Notes: generated from the sequence alone by a model not told the origin. DNA of 64,000 nt from Artemia franciscana (GCF_032884065.1 NC_088873.1:36381823-36445822), one strand, 5' to 3'; shown: positions 11,827-24,345, numbered from the stretch's first letter. Made by a program: numbers and translations.

Positions 11827-12830
11827 ACATTTTTTAGAACCTCTGGACACGTACTACAAGGGCACACAAATTAGGATACGGGCTTATGGTGGAATGTTTG
11901 AAAATTTCGCTGTAGATTCAAGAGTGAACCAAAGGAATGTCCTACCCTCGATGCTTTTCAATTACGTAATTGACTGCATTACGAGAGACTTGTGAGTACA
12001 CACGAAGGAATAACGGATAGAAAAGGTGTTCAGGTCACTGTCTTGGACGATGCCGACGATACTGTCCTCGCCAAGGATGTCTCACTGAAAGCCCAAATAA
12101 TGATATACAAAGTTGCATACTACTATGCCATGGTTGGATTAAGAATTAATTCGACCAAGACCTAAATGATATCTTCCAGCTCTCATAGTCCCCCTTCTAT
12201 ATCCTTGGACGGCAATAGCAATTATTAAGTTGGAATTTGTATACCTCAGATCCCTTGTGGATTCGGAGGGAGGATCCGGCCAATAGACTGAACGGTGTAC
12301 TCAATTAGCCTCTGCCAGCTTTGCTCAGCACAGCAAATCACTATGGAAGCGTCGAAACATAAGCCTCACAACTAAAATTAGGAAACGACGAAGTGATTGT
12401 TAGTAGTACTCTCCTATATGAGTGTGAAATATGGGCTGTCAAAGCTGAATATGGTTGAAAGCTAGTTGTCCTTAATCACGATTGTCTCCGTCGTATTTTA
12501 CACGTCCAATGCCATGAATGAGTATACAACAAAGAGATCCGTGAGCGCTGTAAATAACAGCGCTCAGTTTCGGAAAGTATGAAGAGACAAAGGCTCGTGT
12601 GGCTGGGCCATTATCTAAGGCGTGAAGATCGCCGTGGCATCTCAAAGTAAGCTATTAAAGCACAACCACTCTAAAATTGGTATTATCGACCTGGAGCCCA
12701 GAACATATTGGTGGTCAATGACAAAAATGACTTAGAGCAGTTTCGAGGCTTCTTCCTCTTCGATCGGCTCTGGGATCAGCTTTTGTACATGCTGAGAAAA
12801 TTATGAGGAATCGCGAGGTAAGTTTTGCTC
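11827..12830 (+). pseudogene. RTE-like LINE, second half of reverse transcriptase and tail
   Basis: Continuation of the plus-strand LINE after the nested insertion. Near 11870-11990 the frame reads IRAYGGMFENFAVDSRVNQ and VLPSMLFNYVID, the region around motif B (GVRQGDVLSPMLFN), with the glycines and Q-G-C/D replaced. VTVLDDADDTVLAKD near 12040 is motif C (YADD decayed to DADD). GLRINSTKT follows near 12135. LLYECEIWAVKAEYG, NHDCLRRILHV and RQRLVWLGHYLRRED at 12410-12640 are the C-terminal blocks. Scattered stops and frameshifts show it is much older than the LINE inserted in it. Confidence 0.85.
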
Positions 12831-13934
12831 CTCAAAACTGTGGTTTCAATCCATAAGATTTGGCTTGTTCAGTTTCTTAAGTATGCTGGTAATTGAGACA
12901 AGTATCTAAACTCATTGAGTTTAATGATCCCGTACATGCCACCGTCTAGCCATTACAAATATACATAGTGTTTGATGATATACCGTAACAAAGTGCAAGA
13001 TATTCTAGAAGACTTAAGTGCAAAATTTATGGCCAGCTTTTTCGATTTCAAAAGCAAGGAATGATCAACGAACCTTGTGGCACCTGATCACACCCTTGAA
13101 GCAATCTCAAACTCAGAAGCCAAGAAAAAGTGGTATTAAAAGTATTACGGTAGGCACGTTAGGCGTTTTAAAGTGAACAACCACAGTACTGTTTTGTGCA
13201 AAAGTTTCAAGGACCCTGTGCTTGTTGGCCAGAGCTAAGGTAATAGTGATTTTGATGATAATCGCTTAGGGCCGATAACGTGGATTCTCAGTTGAGAAGA
13301 CCATGAATATCAGTGAGGACAACTTAAATCCATTCAGACATAATGAAGAAGCTTTAACAAACATAGTTACATATGAAACAGCCGATGAAGCAGTAACAAA
13401 TTAATTATTAGCTGCAGAATATATTGGCCTTAAAAGCTATAGAAGAATTTCTTAGTGGACGAATTTGAAGTTTCTCGAAAATAAAAGTGAAAAAATAGAG
13501 ACAACCGAAAACTGGTTTCCCCAGCAAAAAGTGTAGGCATCACAGCATAGCAGGAACTCGAAGTGATTGAAAAGTTCATGTTGGCATACCATGGTGTTCG
13601 AGACAATCCAGCCAATGTTCTTGGAAAGCACTTATCAAACAATGGCTTTAATTTTCAACTAGCATTTTTGAAGAAAAAGAAGGCATACGGAGACTAGGTA
13701 GGGGTAATCAGCTTTGTTGGATCTACTTCACAGGTTTTTGAATATGGAATCTTCGCTAACTGTAATGGCGGATAGCCAAACCTGCAGCCATTGAATGTGG
13801 CTGTTGATTTTATACCACATTTTCAGTCCCAGAAGCAAATTGCAAAAGAGACTTTTAAATGTTTCTCTTAGACGATAATTTCACATACTTTTGGATGCTC
13901 GACCTAGAGCCAAACAAAATATGCAAGTGGTTAA
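12831..13934 (+). other. Unidentified sequence with coding-like traces
   Basis: No family was recognised. Between about 13300 and 13500 a plus-strand reading keeps stretches such as NISEDNLNPFRHNEEALTNI and LLAAEYIGLKSYRRI, broken by stops. These look like eroded protein rather than random sequence, perhaps another transposon, but I cannot name it. Confidence 0.3.
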
Positions 13935-14290
13935 TCAGTTCGTGGTAACGAACTTTAAGGAAGGAGCAACTCGGCTCAATAGTAACCAAAATTCTAACAA
14001 ACGGAATATTGATATCAATCGATGCATCGAAAGACTCTAATTATGTGGAATTTTGTATATTTTTTTTCCAGAAGAAAGTTGACGGATGTGTGTTTATTCA
14101 TTTTTTGGCAGGGGTGATCATATCCAATATTGGTCCTAGAAAATCGGGAGAGGATGGATTCGAACAAAAATAAGAAGTTCTAGCATCCTTTTTAAGTGAC
14201 CAAGAAGATTGGAGGGCAACTAGTCTTCCTTCCACGCCCCTTTTTGTCCCAAGATCATCCAATAAAAATTTTGAGATAGCCAATTTCGTC
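13935..14290 (-). repeat. Degenerate element A 3' part, reversed
   Basis: CAGTTCGTGGTAACGAACT at 13937-13956 is the reverse complement of the terminal hairpin of element A. It is followed by the complement of GTTACTATTGAGCC and, at 14130-14290, by the complement of module B (ACTTAAAAAGGNNNCTAG and GAGATAGCCA blocks). The copy is strongly diverged. Confidence 0.65.
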
Positions 14291-14299
14291 ACTATAGTT

Positions 14300-15200
14300 T
14301 AAAGTTAAAGGGGGGGGGGGTAAAATACCCCCCCCCCCCTCAGTATTTGGGGAGATGCCTGTAAGCTTTGAAATTCGCCCATTGTTTGCGTATGGTATTT
14401 GTTATTGGGGTGTGAGAGACATTTTTCATTGGGAGGGGGATTGTGCTTGGGATGGATTTCCATAGGGAAAAAATTTCTTGGGAAGGGAAATATCTTGGGG
14501 GTGAATTTTCCGGAGGAAATTTTACACTGGGGTACTTTTGACAGAATTCCTATACAAAATTCTTTTTAATCGTTTTACTTTCTCTTTGCAAACTCAATTT
14601 TGCATGTGGAGATGTTCCTGGGGCTATTTTCAGTGTGTTTGGATTTCCAGGAAAAAATTTGCAAGGAAGGGGGGATTTCTGGAGTGATCAAGAAAACGAT
14701 TAGAGATTGGTTTTTCTAAATAAAAATATGCCAAAGAGAATTTTTCAGGCTGAATCGTCAAGAAATTTAACAAAAGGGGGAAGCTTTACGGGAAAATCTT
14801 CAGCGAGGATGGAAATGCTCCCCCTCCAACAAATGTTTCTGGGAGGGGGGGGTGTATTTTAAATAGGTGGAAATTTACATGGAGGAATTTCCGGTGAGGG
14901 GGGGATATTTGATTGAGGGTGAGCTAAATTTACCGGCATTATTTAAAAAACGATCAGAAATAAATAAATAAAAACAAGTTTTTATAACTAAAAGTAAGGA
15001 GCCGTATTAAAACTCAAAACGAACAGAAAGGATTTCATATATGAAGGGGTTGCACTCCTACTAAATGTCTTGCTCTTTGCGCTAAAGTTTCACTGTTTGT
15101 CTCAATTTTTTAAGAACGACTACTAAAATACAGGGGCCGCTTAATTTGAATAGGAAGCTTTTTTAAAGTGCTTAAACTTTAAAAGCCCACTGTAGGTGCC
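14300..15200. repeat. GGGAAATTTTCC-rich module joined to an element A arm
   Basis: From 14300 to 14950 the sequence is built of short variants of GGGAAATTTTCC and GGGGGAA strings, with a G-run then C-run palindrome at 14310-14338. From about 14970 (AAACAAGTTTTTATAACTAAAAGTAAGG) it becomes a degraded single arm of the element A palindrome. The same order, with recognisable shared blocks such as CAGGCTGAATCGT and CAGCGAGGATGGAA, occurs at about 58400-59350. Confidence 0.6.
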
Positions 15201-15639
15201 CATCCATGTTCGTCATTTAATACCGAAATGTTCTCTAAAGGGTTTAGTTAGAAAAATGCCAATCAATATTTAAGCGTTTCAAGGTTTTTGATTTTAGTTA
15301 TTGCTGTCTAATATTCACTGTTTAAATCATTTAAAATTTTTTACACAATTTCTATTGGTTAACAATTGGGATTAATTTCGATATATTTCCTTGGGAACTC
15401 TTTTAATATAATACTGTTTGTCAAACTTTTGAAAAATTTACACGTTATTAATTTCTTTCAAATAGACAAGAAAGTTCTCTTGGTAATAGATATCCGAAAG
15501 TTTTTTTGTGAAGTCAGATTCGAAGCTCAATTCGGAATTTCTTCAGTCAGACGCATCAACAAAATCCGTCTGTTTTTGGCCAGGCAATGATAAAGAGGCA
15601 GATTGTTAGATCTAGAGCTCAGTTCAAAACTACAAGTCT
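15201..15639. other. Unassigned sequence
   Basis: AT-rich; a plus-strand frame at 15366-15590 has no known motif. Confidence 0.25.
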
Positions 15640-16600
15640 GCTAGAAAGAGCCCTCGGCACATTCAACTTAATACATATTTGCTTCTCATCTTTGCCCTAG
15701 TGAAGAAAAATTATTTGTTGGGTACAATCCAATGTGCGAAAGCCAAAACATGGAAATAGATAATGAATTAAGATCATCTACAGCAAGTCCATACAAAAAA
15801 AGAAAGATCTGCAAAGAAACAGAAAGTGATAGCTAAAAATAGGAAGCTTATGGAGAAGTGGATTGAGCATGAAGATCTTAAAACTTAGATTGAAAAGTGT
15901 CCCTCCAGTAAGAACGTTGCCTACTGTAAATATTGTCAGAAAAAAGTGTGACTCGTTTGGTTAGGCATGCTGAAATTGATTTGCATAAAAGAAATCACAA
16001 GAGCATGGACAATCAAATTAAAATTGTAGAGAACAATGAACTAGTTGTAAATGTCAAATCAGAAGAACAGTTGTTGCTTAAATATATAGTTGTTAATTTA
16101 GAACTGGCTCTTGCTGTATAAATAGCTTCAAGTAAACAAGAGATAAGTATTATGGACTCGTTACCTAACGTCCTTGAAGCTTATATTAATGATTCTCCTA
16201 CTGTTAAACATTTTGAGTATGCAGAACCAAGAACACTATTCTAATCAAAAATACGATTGCCCCTTTTGCCATCGAAAAACTCAGTGACAAATTTAAAAGA
16301 GTGAAATTCTCAATTTAGTCGATGAAAGTATTGATTGGACTGGATTTGAGTTCTTGGAGATTATTTATCGTTATTTTAACGTAAATTCAGGTGAATTAAA
16401 GGAAGAGATTCTTGCTCTTACTGAGGTTCTCGATGTCAGTGCAAATGGTTTGAAGACGCTATGAGGTACTCAATGACCAATGCATTCCTTACTCAAATAT
16501 AATTGGCTTCGCTTCGGACAGTGCTAGTGTAATGCTAGGCAAACAGAACGGTCTAGCCACTTTAATTAAAAATGATATAACCCGGTTTGTCGTAATTATC
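15640..16600 (+). pseudogene. Decayed hAT-type transposase with BED-like finger
   Basis: The frame near 15830-16090 reads KNRKLMEKWIEHEDLK, then VAYCKYCQKKV and LVRHAEIDLHKRNHKS, which resembles a BED-type finger (CxxC ... HxxxxxH). Further on come APFAIEKLSDKFK, DESIDWTGFEFLEIIYRYFN near 16325 and NIIGFASDSASVMLGKQNG at 16500-16560. The last matches the catalytic-aspartate block (IxxFxSDGASVMxGxxxG) of hAT-derived ZMYM/DUF4371-like transposases, with G to S in SDSAS. Several stops and frameshifts separate the parts. No terminal inverted repeats were located. Confidence 0.6.
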
Positions 16601-17204
16601 AGATATTATACATTTCTTTGACCTCATTCTTCATATCTGTGCCAGATTGAGTAAGTTGTACTGCATCTTCTTTCTTTTCTTTTTATTTAAGTCTCTCCGA
16701 GCCAAGTTTTCACTATGTGCTTCTTTTGAAGATAATAAGCGATTTCTCAATCAACTACTTGTATAATTTTACTTTAGATTCGAGTCATCCAACAAAAACA
16801 ACATTCAATTAATTAAGTGGTGACCTTTTTTTTGTTTTAAAATTGCTTTGATTTGTCTGACTCACTTAGGTTCAGCTTCGAAATCAGTAGAATTTAATGG
16901 GCTACAAACACAACTTGTGAGATCGCGCTTTGTAATCTTTCATGTACATTTTAAGGGTCAGGCACCCCTCAGAGGAACCTATTTCTGGATATAGTGTACA
17001 TAATTGACCTGACTAGATATTGTTTTCGGATCACGCGAAACAGAGCTGTCACACATTTAGGGCCAGGCACCTGGACTAAAAGGTTTTATTCAAGTGAAAA
17101 ATTTAAAATCTATTACCTTTCTACAAGAGATTAGAACATAGCGGATTTCTGGTATTTCTGAAAATGATGAAAAGACAATGGTGATTTCTGGCATTTAGTC
17201 TGTT

Positions 17205-17330
17205 AACAAGCATAACTACTGAAAGAGTATTTCTACAGCCTCAGAGGCAGAACTGGCATGCATTATAATACTCGATCTCCAACATAAATGCAATGTATAG
17301 AAAGCTACTGCTACATAGACCATTTATCAA
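17205..17330 (+). pseudogene. Possible hAT C-terminal fragment
   Basis: SLLTSITTERVF near 17205-17240, followed in another frame by LRGRTGMHYNTRSPT, resembles the ERxFSTLRRLKTxxRSTM block of hAT dimerisation domains. It may be the end of the transposase at 15640-16600, separated by about 600 bp of unrecognised sequence. Short and shifted, so tentative. Confidence 0.35.
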
Positions 17331-18950
17331 ATAAAAATAACGGTTATAGGTGTCACATAGTTACATAACAGATGTTAGGGAATGGGAAGGGGAAGCAGAT
17401 CCTTTAAGAGAGATCCAAAGATATTGTTTTTCAACGTGAGGATCTTACCATAATCTAATAAGGCTTATTGCACAGTCATGTTTTTCTTGTTTTGTTTGTC
17501 TTTTGTCAATGTTTTTCTTTTTTGCTTCTATTTTCTACATTATTGTTTGTTTGTCTATTTTTTCTCTTTCTTTGCTGCTCCAGTATTTTTTACAATATTC
17601 ATAATAGGTAAAAAACAATAAAAAAAATATTATTAGACTATTTTTATTATAACCTACTCGATTAGAATAGAGCTCCCAAAAGTCATAGCCAGTAGCGCCA
17701 TTCGCTAAATGTAGAGGAGGGATCAGGTTTTTTTTTAAGGAAGATACAAAAAATATGTTTTAAAATCCCAGGAGGATTTTTTTTTTACTTAAAAAAAATA
17801 AAATACCAGAAAAGTTATTTCTAAAATCTAGGGGGTGGTCATCCCCCTTTTACTCTCCAGGGTATACCCCTGGGCAGAGATACAAATCTAGTGGCTAGCT
17901 CCCTAATTTGAAGCAAAATCAACCAAGTACTTTCAATATCTATCACTGGAGAAGAAAAGTGGCTTAAAGCGTTGAAAATAACGTTTTAGACACAAATTAG
18001 AACATTTTCCATGAGACGCTCTTCAGATGAAAATCCTAATGAAGCTATATTTAACCTTTATCTTGCCTTAATGTGGAACGATACATATCCAAGAAGATCA
18101 TACACACGGCATGTTTCAATGAATATGGAATAAAGCATAGAATTTGGGTATTAAACCCATACAACATTAAGTGTGGCTGCTGGGGGCATTAAAGCTCCCC
18201 TCTTATTGTGGAAGATAGTTAGTTTATAAAGATGTTCCAAATATATTAAATTATCCTTTAATCTAACAGAGGTGAAGAAAAGATAAACTTTAATGTAGAA
18301 AGTGTGGTTAAGGAGGCAGTATCCCACCTCAAATTTAAGCTAGCTCTCGATATGGTACAAAACGCCAAGAGAGATCAGTTAGAAAAAAAAAATTTAAATG
18401 GAGACGAACATTATAACTCGAAACGAGCAGAAATCGTTCTACATATTGTGAAATTTTTTAACAAAAGGGTAATGGGAATGAAATTTTCTAGTGTTCTGAA
18501 AGACAATCGACAAAACACTTCCGATTATTCGCTGGCAATATTTTTTCTCCTAAAACACATTCAGTCAAGTGCTAGTAAAACCTTAACGAGCCAGAAGTTG
18601 GCACGGGAACCCCTTCATCTAAAACACAATTTTTACTTATTTTAAATCTATGTGTCGGTCTTTACTTCCGTTTGAAAACAACTCTTCTTTTGTCATTTAA
18701 TGTACCAAAAGTAGGAACCTACTTGCAAAAACTTTTTTTTATTTAAGATTACGCTTGCACATTGCATGAATTTCTTTACTATTAATTGGCGTTTTTGTGT
18801 GAATGTGTCGAATTGAATGATTGGAGGCGAGAGATGTATGGTAAAGAAAAATTGAATGAGATATGGATGGTAGATAGAATGAAAGAGACAAATTTCCTGA
18901 GTATTAAAAGGATAGCAAGATTTGTAAGGATTGCAGCGGCACATCGGGAG
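17331..18950. other. Unassigned sequence
   Basis: T-rich and A-rich runs occur at 17455-17600 and 17730-17810. A plus-strand frame of 113 codons at 18304-18645 has no motif I recognise and no splice-site context that supports it. No gene is called. Confidence 0.3.
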
Positions 18951-18959
18951 CGTTTTCTT

Positions 18960-19063
18960 TAAATAGTATTAATTTAATTTAGTTAATTTGTTTTTTGTTA
19001 TGTAATTTTCCTATGGCCCACGGGCTTTTTCTGTAATAAATTATTATTATTATTATTAATCAT
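18960..19063 (+). repeat. Probable LINE 3' tail
   Basis: GGCCCACGGGCTTTTTCTG then TAATAAA and a (TTA)n tract at 19036-19060 have the form of a 3' end common in arthropod LINEs. No reverse transcriptase block was recognised just upstream, so this could be a solitary tail. Confidence 0.4.
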
Positions 19064-22000
19064 TACCAACGTTTCCATTTATGCTCAAGGCCAATAGTAA
19101 AACTAGAATTCAACTTGCCCTTTCCCTGGAAAGTTGACATTTTCTCCATACAGGATGTGCACAGTAGGACAGCAATAAGTCGAATCTATCTACAATTTTC
19201 AGTCTCATGGTTCGCTCTCAAAAGACCTATCTTGTTTGTGATAGAACCCCTCCCTTCCTCGAACCTCCCCACCCTACGAAATAAAAGAACCCCCAAATTA
19301 CTTATAAATATCTTCAAAAACAACGAATGTTTATTAAACCATGACATTTTCCTGTTACTAACTTAAATACTTCCCCTAAACCAGACCAAACTGGTATATC
19401 AGGTATATCAGGATATCACAGCTAACTTGAAGCAGAGAATCCCATGTAGATTAAGTATACTCATTATAGTTCATTATGATGAGCAGGAGATTCTTGAGAT
19501 TGGGATTCGACACCTAGAAAAAATATTATTAAAAAATTTTTACTCAAAATAAAAAAGAAACAAAAAAACTAAATTTAAAGTACCAAGAACATTAAAATGA
19601 AAACAGAAGCGTTCTTCTTTGGGGGGGGGGGCAGAGAGGACACTTGCACCAGGTGTGGAAATTTTAGGTGAGCAAAATTTCAAATAAATAGTCTAATGTT
19701 TATTATCATTTTGTAATTTTATTTTTATTAAAATAAAGTAAAACGCGCAGTTTGGAATAACTGTAAGAAAAATTGAATCCGAAATTTTCGTTTTCCCCAT
19801 ACATTTCCTGAAATATTTAGGAAAGGTCACATTTAAATAAATGGTTAATCCTTTGAATAAATGAAAATGTTCTTATAATTTGGCCTGAAAATTATTGAGA
19901 GACATGGGGGTCTAATCAAGCTAATCAAGATTTTACCCCGGAACCACAACTGGATGAAAAAATTTTGGTTTCCTGGAGTCCTTTCATCCATAATAACCAC
20001 CATTTTTTCATATTTTTCTTTTGGTTGATTTAAAATTATGAAGTTGTTTGAGCAGTAGTAAATGATCTTCATTGTTGCCACAGTGAATCATAAAAATAAA
20101 TAAGCAAAGCCAATCAATTGAATTTGACAACGCTTTTGGTTTGTAAAAATTTAAACATTAACACTATGTTCATTCCCATAGACTACTCCACCTTCAAGTG
20201 AAAGCTACAACTTCTTGAGTTGTTTTAGGCCATGTTTTAGCTTTTTTGCTGGTTTCATGTTGTTTTTTAAATTTGGTACCCATTGATGCCAACAACTACA
20301 TAGCTACATGTAAACGTTTTTTCATAAAGACTGAACCCCCAATTTATCCTAATTTATTAAGATATATACATTTGTCTAAGTTCCTACTTAACCAATTCAA
20401 ACAATTAAATTTCATTTTTACTGTTTTGGTGCTTAAAGTGTCCTCACAGTCTTGGTACTTTAAACAATAGATACAGGATCTAAGCATAGAACAAAAGTAA
20501 AGAATTACAGGACAATAGTTGGTAAATACACGAGAAAGTAAATAGCCACTTTTGGCTAGCAAGGCTGGTGGAGTTTCCCAAGAACTGCAACAAAATAGAG
20601 GAAGCTCTACCAAAATGCTTTATGGGACCTTAGGTGACGACATGGCCGAAAAGAGAATGGAAATGGAAAAAAAAAACACTCCCGTTCGATTACACATTAA
20701 ACTTACATAAACAGGGAATAATAAAAAAAAAAAAAAACATTTGGGCTGTTTCGTCTTATCTTACACCAACAGATTTAGACAATTGATACCCATCCAGTTT
20801 TATATCTACCAGTTTTACTGATGACCAAGACAAAATCAGGTCCTTTCCCCAACAGTGAGAAAAAAAGGGTAACATCTTGACATATTTACGCCTACTATAT
20901 CCTGGGGTTCACGTTCTTTTCTTTCTTTGCTTAAAGCAAATCCTTCATATCCTGGATATAAATAAAGCATATTATGTTGTTTTTTTTTTAGCATTAAGCT
21001 ATGCAACACCACTAAAAACAAGCATCCAACACAGCCCTTATCCTCCACCCAGATAAATGGATTCTAGCCTGTGGTATGGATGGAATCTGATTTTGGAAAT
21101 AGTCCAACTCATTTTCCTGGGAAGTCATTTAACTGTTGAACATTAATTTTTTGTAGTAATTACAGGACCAAAACGGGTAATTCTCTATAAATTCACCAAT
21201 AAAAAACTAAAGGCCAATTCAAAATCACAACCAATAAAAAAAAAGAAAAAAACAAATATTTCAGTCAAGACCTCCACTCAACTATCCTTAGTGTACAAAT
21301 TTAAAACAAATAAAGATAAAAGCCCAACAATAGCTTAAAAAGAAAAACCTAAAAAAGAAATTATAATTATATTCTTTCTCCAGTTAAATTTAGATGCTAT
21401 TTCTTTAGTTATAGTGAAAAGGCAACTGAATACAAACAATATTGAAAGGCCTATCTGACTTTCAATTGTTTTTTTATTGCGTAAGACTTTTTTTAATGTT
21501 TACCCTTTTCAGGCATAAAACTATCAGAAATCCCATTAGGTTGCAAAACTATGAACTCAAAAAATGGTTGAAAAAACATACAAAATAGCTCACCAAAAAT
21601 GACTTTGTGAAAAACGAGGGTAGGAATTAATAACACTATTGCAAGTAGAATTTACATAACTCTCTTCAATATCTTGGTTGGGGGTAATTTTATTGTGGAT
21701 AATCTATGCTTATTGATTTCAACTGTCTCCCTGAAGAATTAGACGAGACCCTTAAAATGGACAACAATGGAGGCGTTATCAAAGAAAACGAATTGGTTTA
21801 GACTGTCATAGACGGGTTGAGTCATGGTAGGGTCAAAACTCCAGGTCCTTAAGTATAACTTCATAGCTTTCATTTGAAGATTCATGTTCTGATAACTTCT
21901 CTCCAAGTTGTTGATGGTGGTCTTTCCAATAGGTTCTTACAATATAGAAACAACTTTAAGAACAGAAGATTCTATAAACACCACTAAACAGAAAAGGACT

Positions 22001-23180
22001 GGTTTTATCCACGCCGTAGTTGAAAAAACTCTTTCAAATATGTATTTACTTTAAATTCTTAAAGGGGATACAAATGTTTTTATTTATTTATTTTCAACTA
22101 ATCAAAGTTTGTCGTTCAGTTTTCGAGCATAGGGTAAAACAGTAAAGTATTTTCTTATCTCAAACCAAATAACAACACCAATTTGTTTGGTCGACATCAC
22201 CTCAATTATTAATCCCATTAGCCAAAGGTCTCACACGAGTTTTCAGGAAGAATTGCAGTGTAAAAAAAAGATGGTGAGTTGACAGTGAAAATTCAGTAGC
22301 AGTTTAGATTTAAATTATAACAAATTGAATTGATTGATACTGAATTCAAACAACAGGAAGCTTTAAACCCACAATCAAAACCCCGCTTGCCAGATAGATT
22401 TTTGAATTTAAATTCTGATTTTTTGATTTTTGATCTAAACTATAGGCTCACAATCCCAATTATCACTGTAATAGGATTTTCGTATTAAAGATGATCAGTA
22501 TAGCGGCATATTTTACAAGCCAATTTTTAAGTAGAAAAGATCTCAGATACCCCCAAAATTATACATTATGAAGAGAAGAATATTACCAACAGCTATACCT
22601 CAATATAAGCTGAACCATAATGTAAATGCACTTTAATGAAAGTCAATATTATTATTTTTTTAATCCATAAAAGTGTAAGAGATGAAAAGAAAAAAGAAAG
22701 GATTTTAACAACGTATAAAAAACTAACCAAAAGTTCCCAATCAAATCCACCAAAAACAGACAAAATCCTTAATTTATGAATGCGACTAATTGAAGGTTTC
22801 CTTAAAGGGCAAAAGGAACTAACCTAAAATCTAACCAAACCTAGGCAGGCATAGTGGTATACCTACTATACAGTTACAATTCATTCAGACGCTGTGGAAA
22901 ATGGTAAGCTTCCGTTAAAAATTTGAAAATAAGGGAAAAGGAAAGAATTTTTTTTAAATAATTCTTAAAAAAAAACTAGCATAAAAGTCGGAAGCTTTAC
23001 AAATTGCTAGACTAAACCAGTTTAACTGTTTGTTTATTTTTAAAAACCTTATTCAAATTTTCAAGGATGATGAACGAAAATTATCAAACAATAAAAATAG
23101 CACGCTTGTGATGCTTAATTCCTTTTCAGAATGTATGTGTAATACTAAAAAAAGGTCATGTAAACAAAACATAAACTAAA
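19064..23180. other. Unassigned; expected to hold the 3' part of the SDR gene
   Basis: The splice donor at 23189 requires at least one further exon at lower coordinates on the minus strand. I could not pick it out: no frame in this stretch has convincing acceptor plus coding signal. Poly-A, poly-G (19621-19630) and AT-rich strings are frequent. Short frames at 20344-20613 and 20836-21048 lack support. Confidence 0.35.
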
Positions 23181-23182
23181 GA

Positions 23183-23190
23183 TACTTACC
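23183..23190 (-). promoter_or_regulatory. Splice donor of the SDR exon
   Basis: The minus strand reads AATG|GTAAGTATC, close to the consensus donor; the intron starts at 23189. It explains why the reading frame appears to stop four codons later. Confidence 0.8.
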
Positions 23191-24336
23191 ATTGGAGGCA
23201 ATTCGGTTTACCAGCTTTGAAAACTCATCCCTCTTAGAATCTGGAACGACATGGTCCAACAAATTATCAACAACATCTTTCAATTCAGATGGATACTTCA
23301 GTGCAGCTCCAGAATAAAATTGTACAACTTCCCTTAGAGCTTGCTTCCACTTTGTTGGCACAAAGCCAATCATATCTTTAGCTTTTGTTATATCCACCAT
23401 GCCTCGACTCACTGAAGGGAATAATGTAAATGCATTTTCGTCAGCATTCAAATCATAATCAATATTCTGCCCCATTTCACTTTCTAATTCATACAGCAGT
23501 TCTTTTAATGTAAAACCCTCCTCAAAACCAATATTATAAGACTGATTTAATATCTCAGACTTAGTTCGACTCAAATCTGTCACATTTAAAATAGTACTTG
23601 CAACATCTTTGGAATAAACATAACTTGTTTTCAATATCTGATTGCTCCTTGGAATGGGAATAGCCAAGGGGAATTCTGTAAATAGCTGCATCCATAGCTG
23701 ATATGTCCACCATCTATGGGTTGTATCTCGAGGTCCAATGACATCTGGCAGTCTTAGAATCAAATATGGTACATTAGAGGCTTCAAGGACTTCCTCTCCA
23801 GACAATTTATCATCTCCATAAGAATCTCTTCGAGCAAGCATTCGACGTTTTTCCATGTCTTTTGGTCTTACTGAATCTGTTTCTTTTGATAGCCCACTTG
23901 CTGTATTATAGCCTTCACAAACTTCATATACAGAATCAGAACTAATATAAATATACAGGTGTACTTTCCCTTTCAATACTTCTAAAGCATCAGATATAGC
24001 TTTAGGTTTGTAAGCACTAAAATCAACCACCAAATCAATATTCGTAATACTACCCAATAGCTTTATAAACTTTTCACATTTTAACAGATTATTTTCATTT
24101 TTGTGCTTAAAACGATCACACTTTATGTGAATTACTTCTTTTCTTTGCATAATTCTTAAATTTGAATCGTAGTACCAGTTGCCACGGTTGACAACAATAA
24201 CTTTATCAAACTGCGTTAGTAAGGACAAAACGGTTTCAGAACCCATAAATCCATTGCCACCAAAGACAATTGCAGTCTTTTCTTGAGCCATACTAGATTC
24301 CAGTATAAGTATTAGGACTGCAAGTAGATGAATCAT
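23190..24336 (-). CDS. Extended SDR (NAD-dependent epimerase/dehydratase-like), first coding exon
   Basis: An uninterrupted exon encodes 382 residues plus one base. Residues 1-17 (MIHLLAVLILILESSMA) look like a signal peptide, so the protein would enter the ER; a start at Met16 would instead give a cytosolic form. GGNGFMG (26-32) is the GxxGxxG dinucleotide-binding motif, with VVNRG (48-52) at the end of the second strand. DFSAY (105-109), SSDSVY (132-137) and YGDDK (173-177, the YxxxK catalytic pair) follow. LRLPDVIGPRDT and KTSYVYSKDVA are substrate-domain blocks typical of extended SDRs, including CSP41-like and UDP-sugar epimerase relatives. The exon ends AATG|GTAAGT at 23190/23189 (phase 1); reading on gives only GKYL and a stop inside the intron. 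CCCCCCTTTTTTCAG just before 24345 may be an acceptor, implying a 5' untranslated exon upstream. The substrate is unknown. Confidence 0.88.
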
Positions 24337-24345
24337 TATGAATAA

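Noticed and set aside
17690-17885. Possible MITE starting CAGTAGCGCCATTC
   Set aside because: The right-hand end (CCCCTGGGCAG) does not form a convincing inverted repeat with it, and no target duplication was found.
18304-18645. 113-codon plus-strand frame
   Set aside because: Open by length, but with no recognisable motif or supporting context; not strong enough to call a gene.
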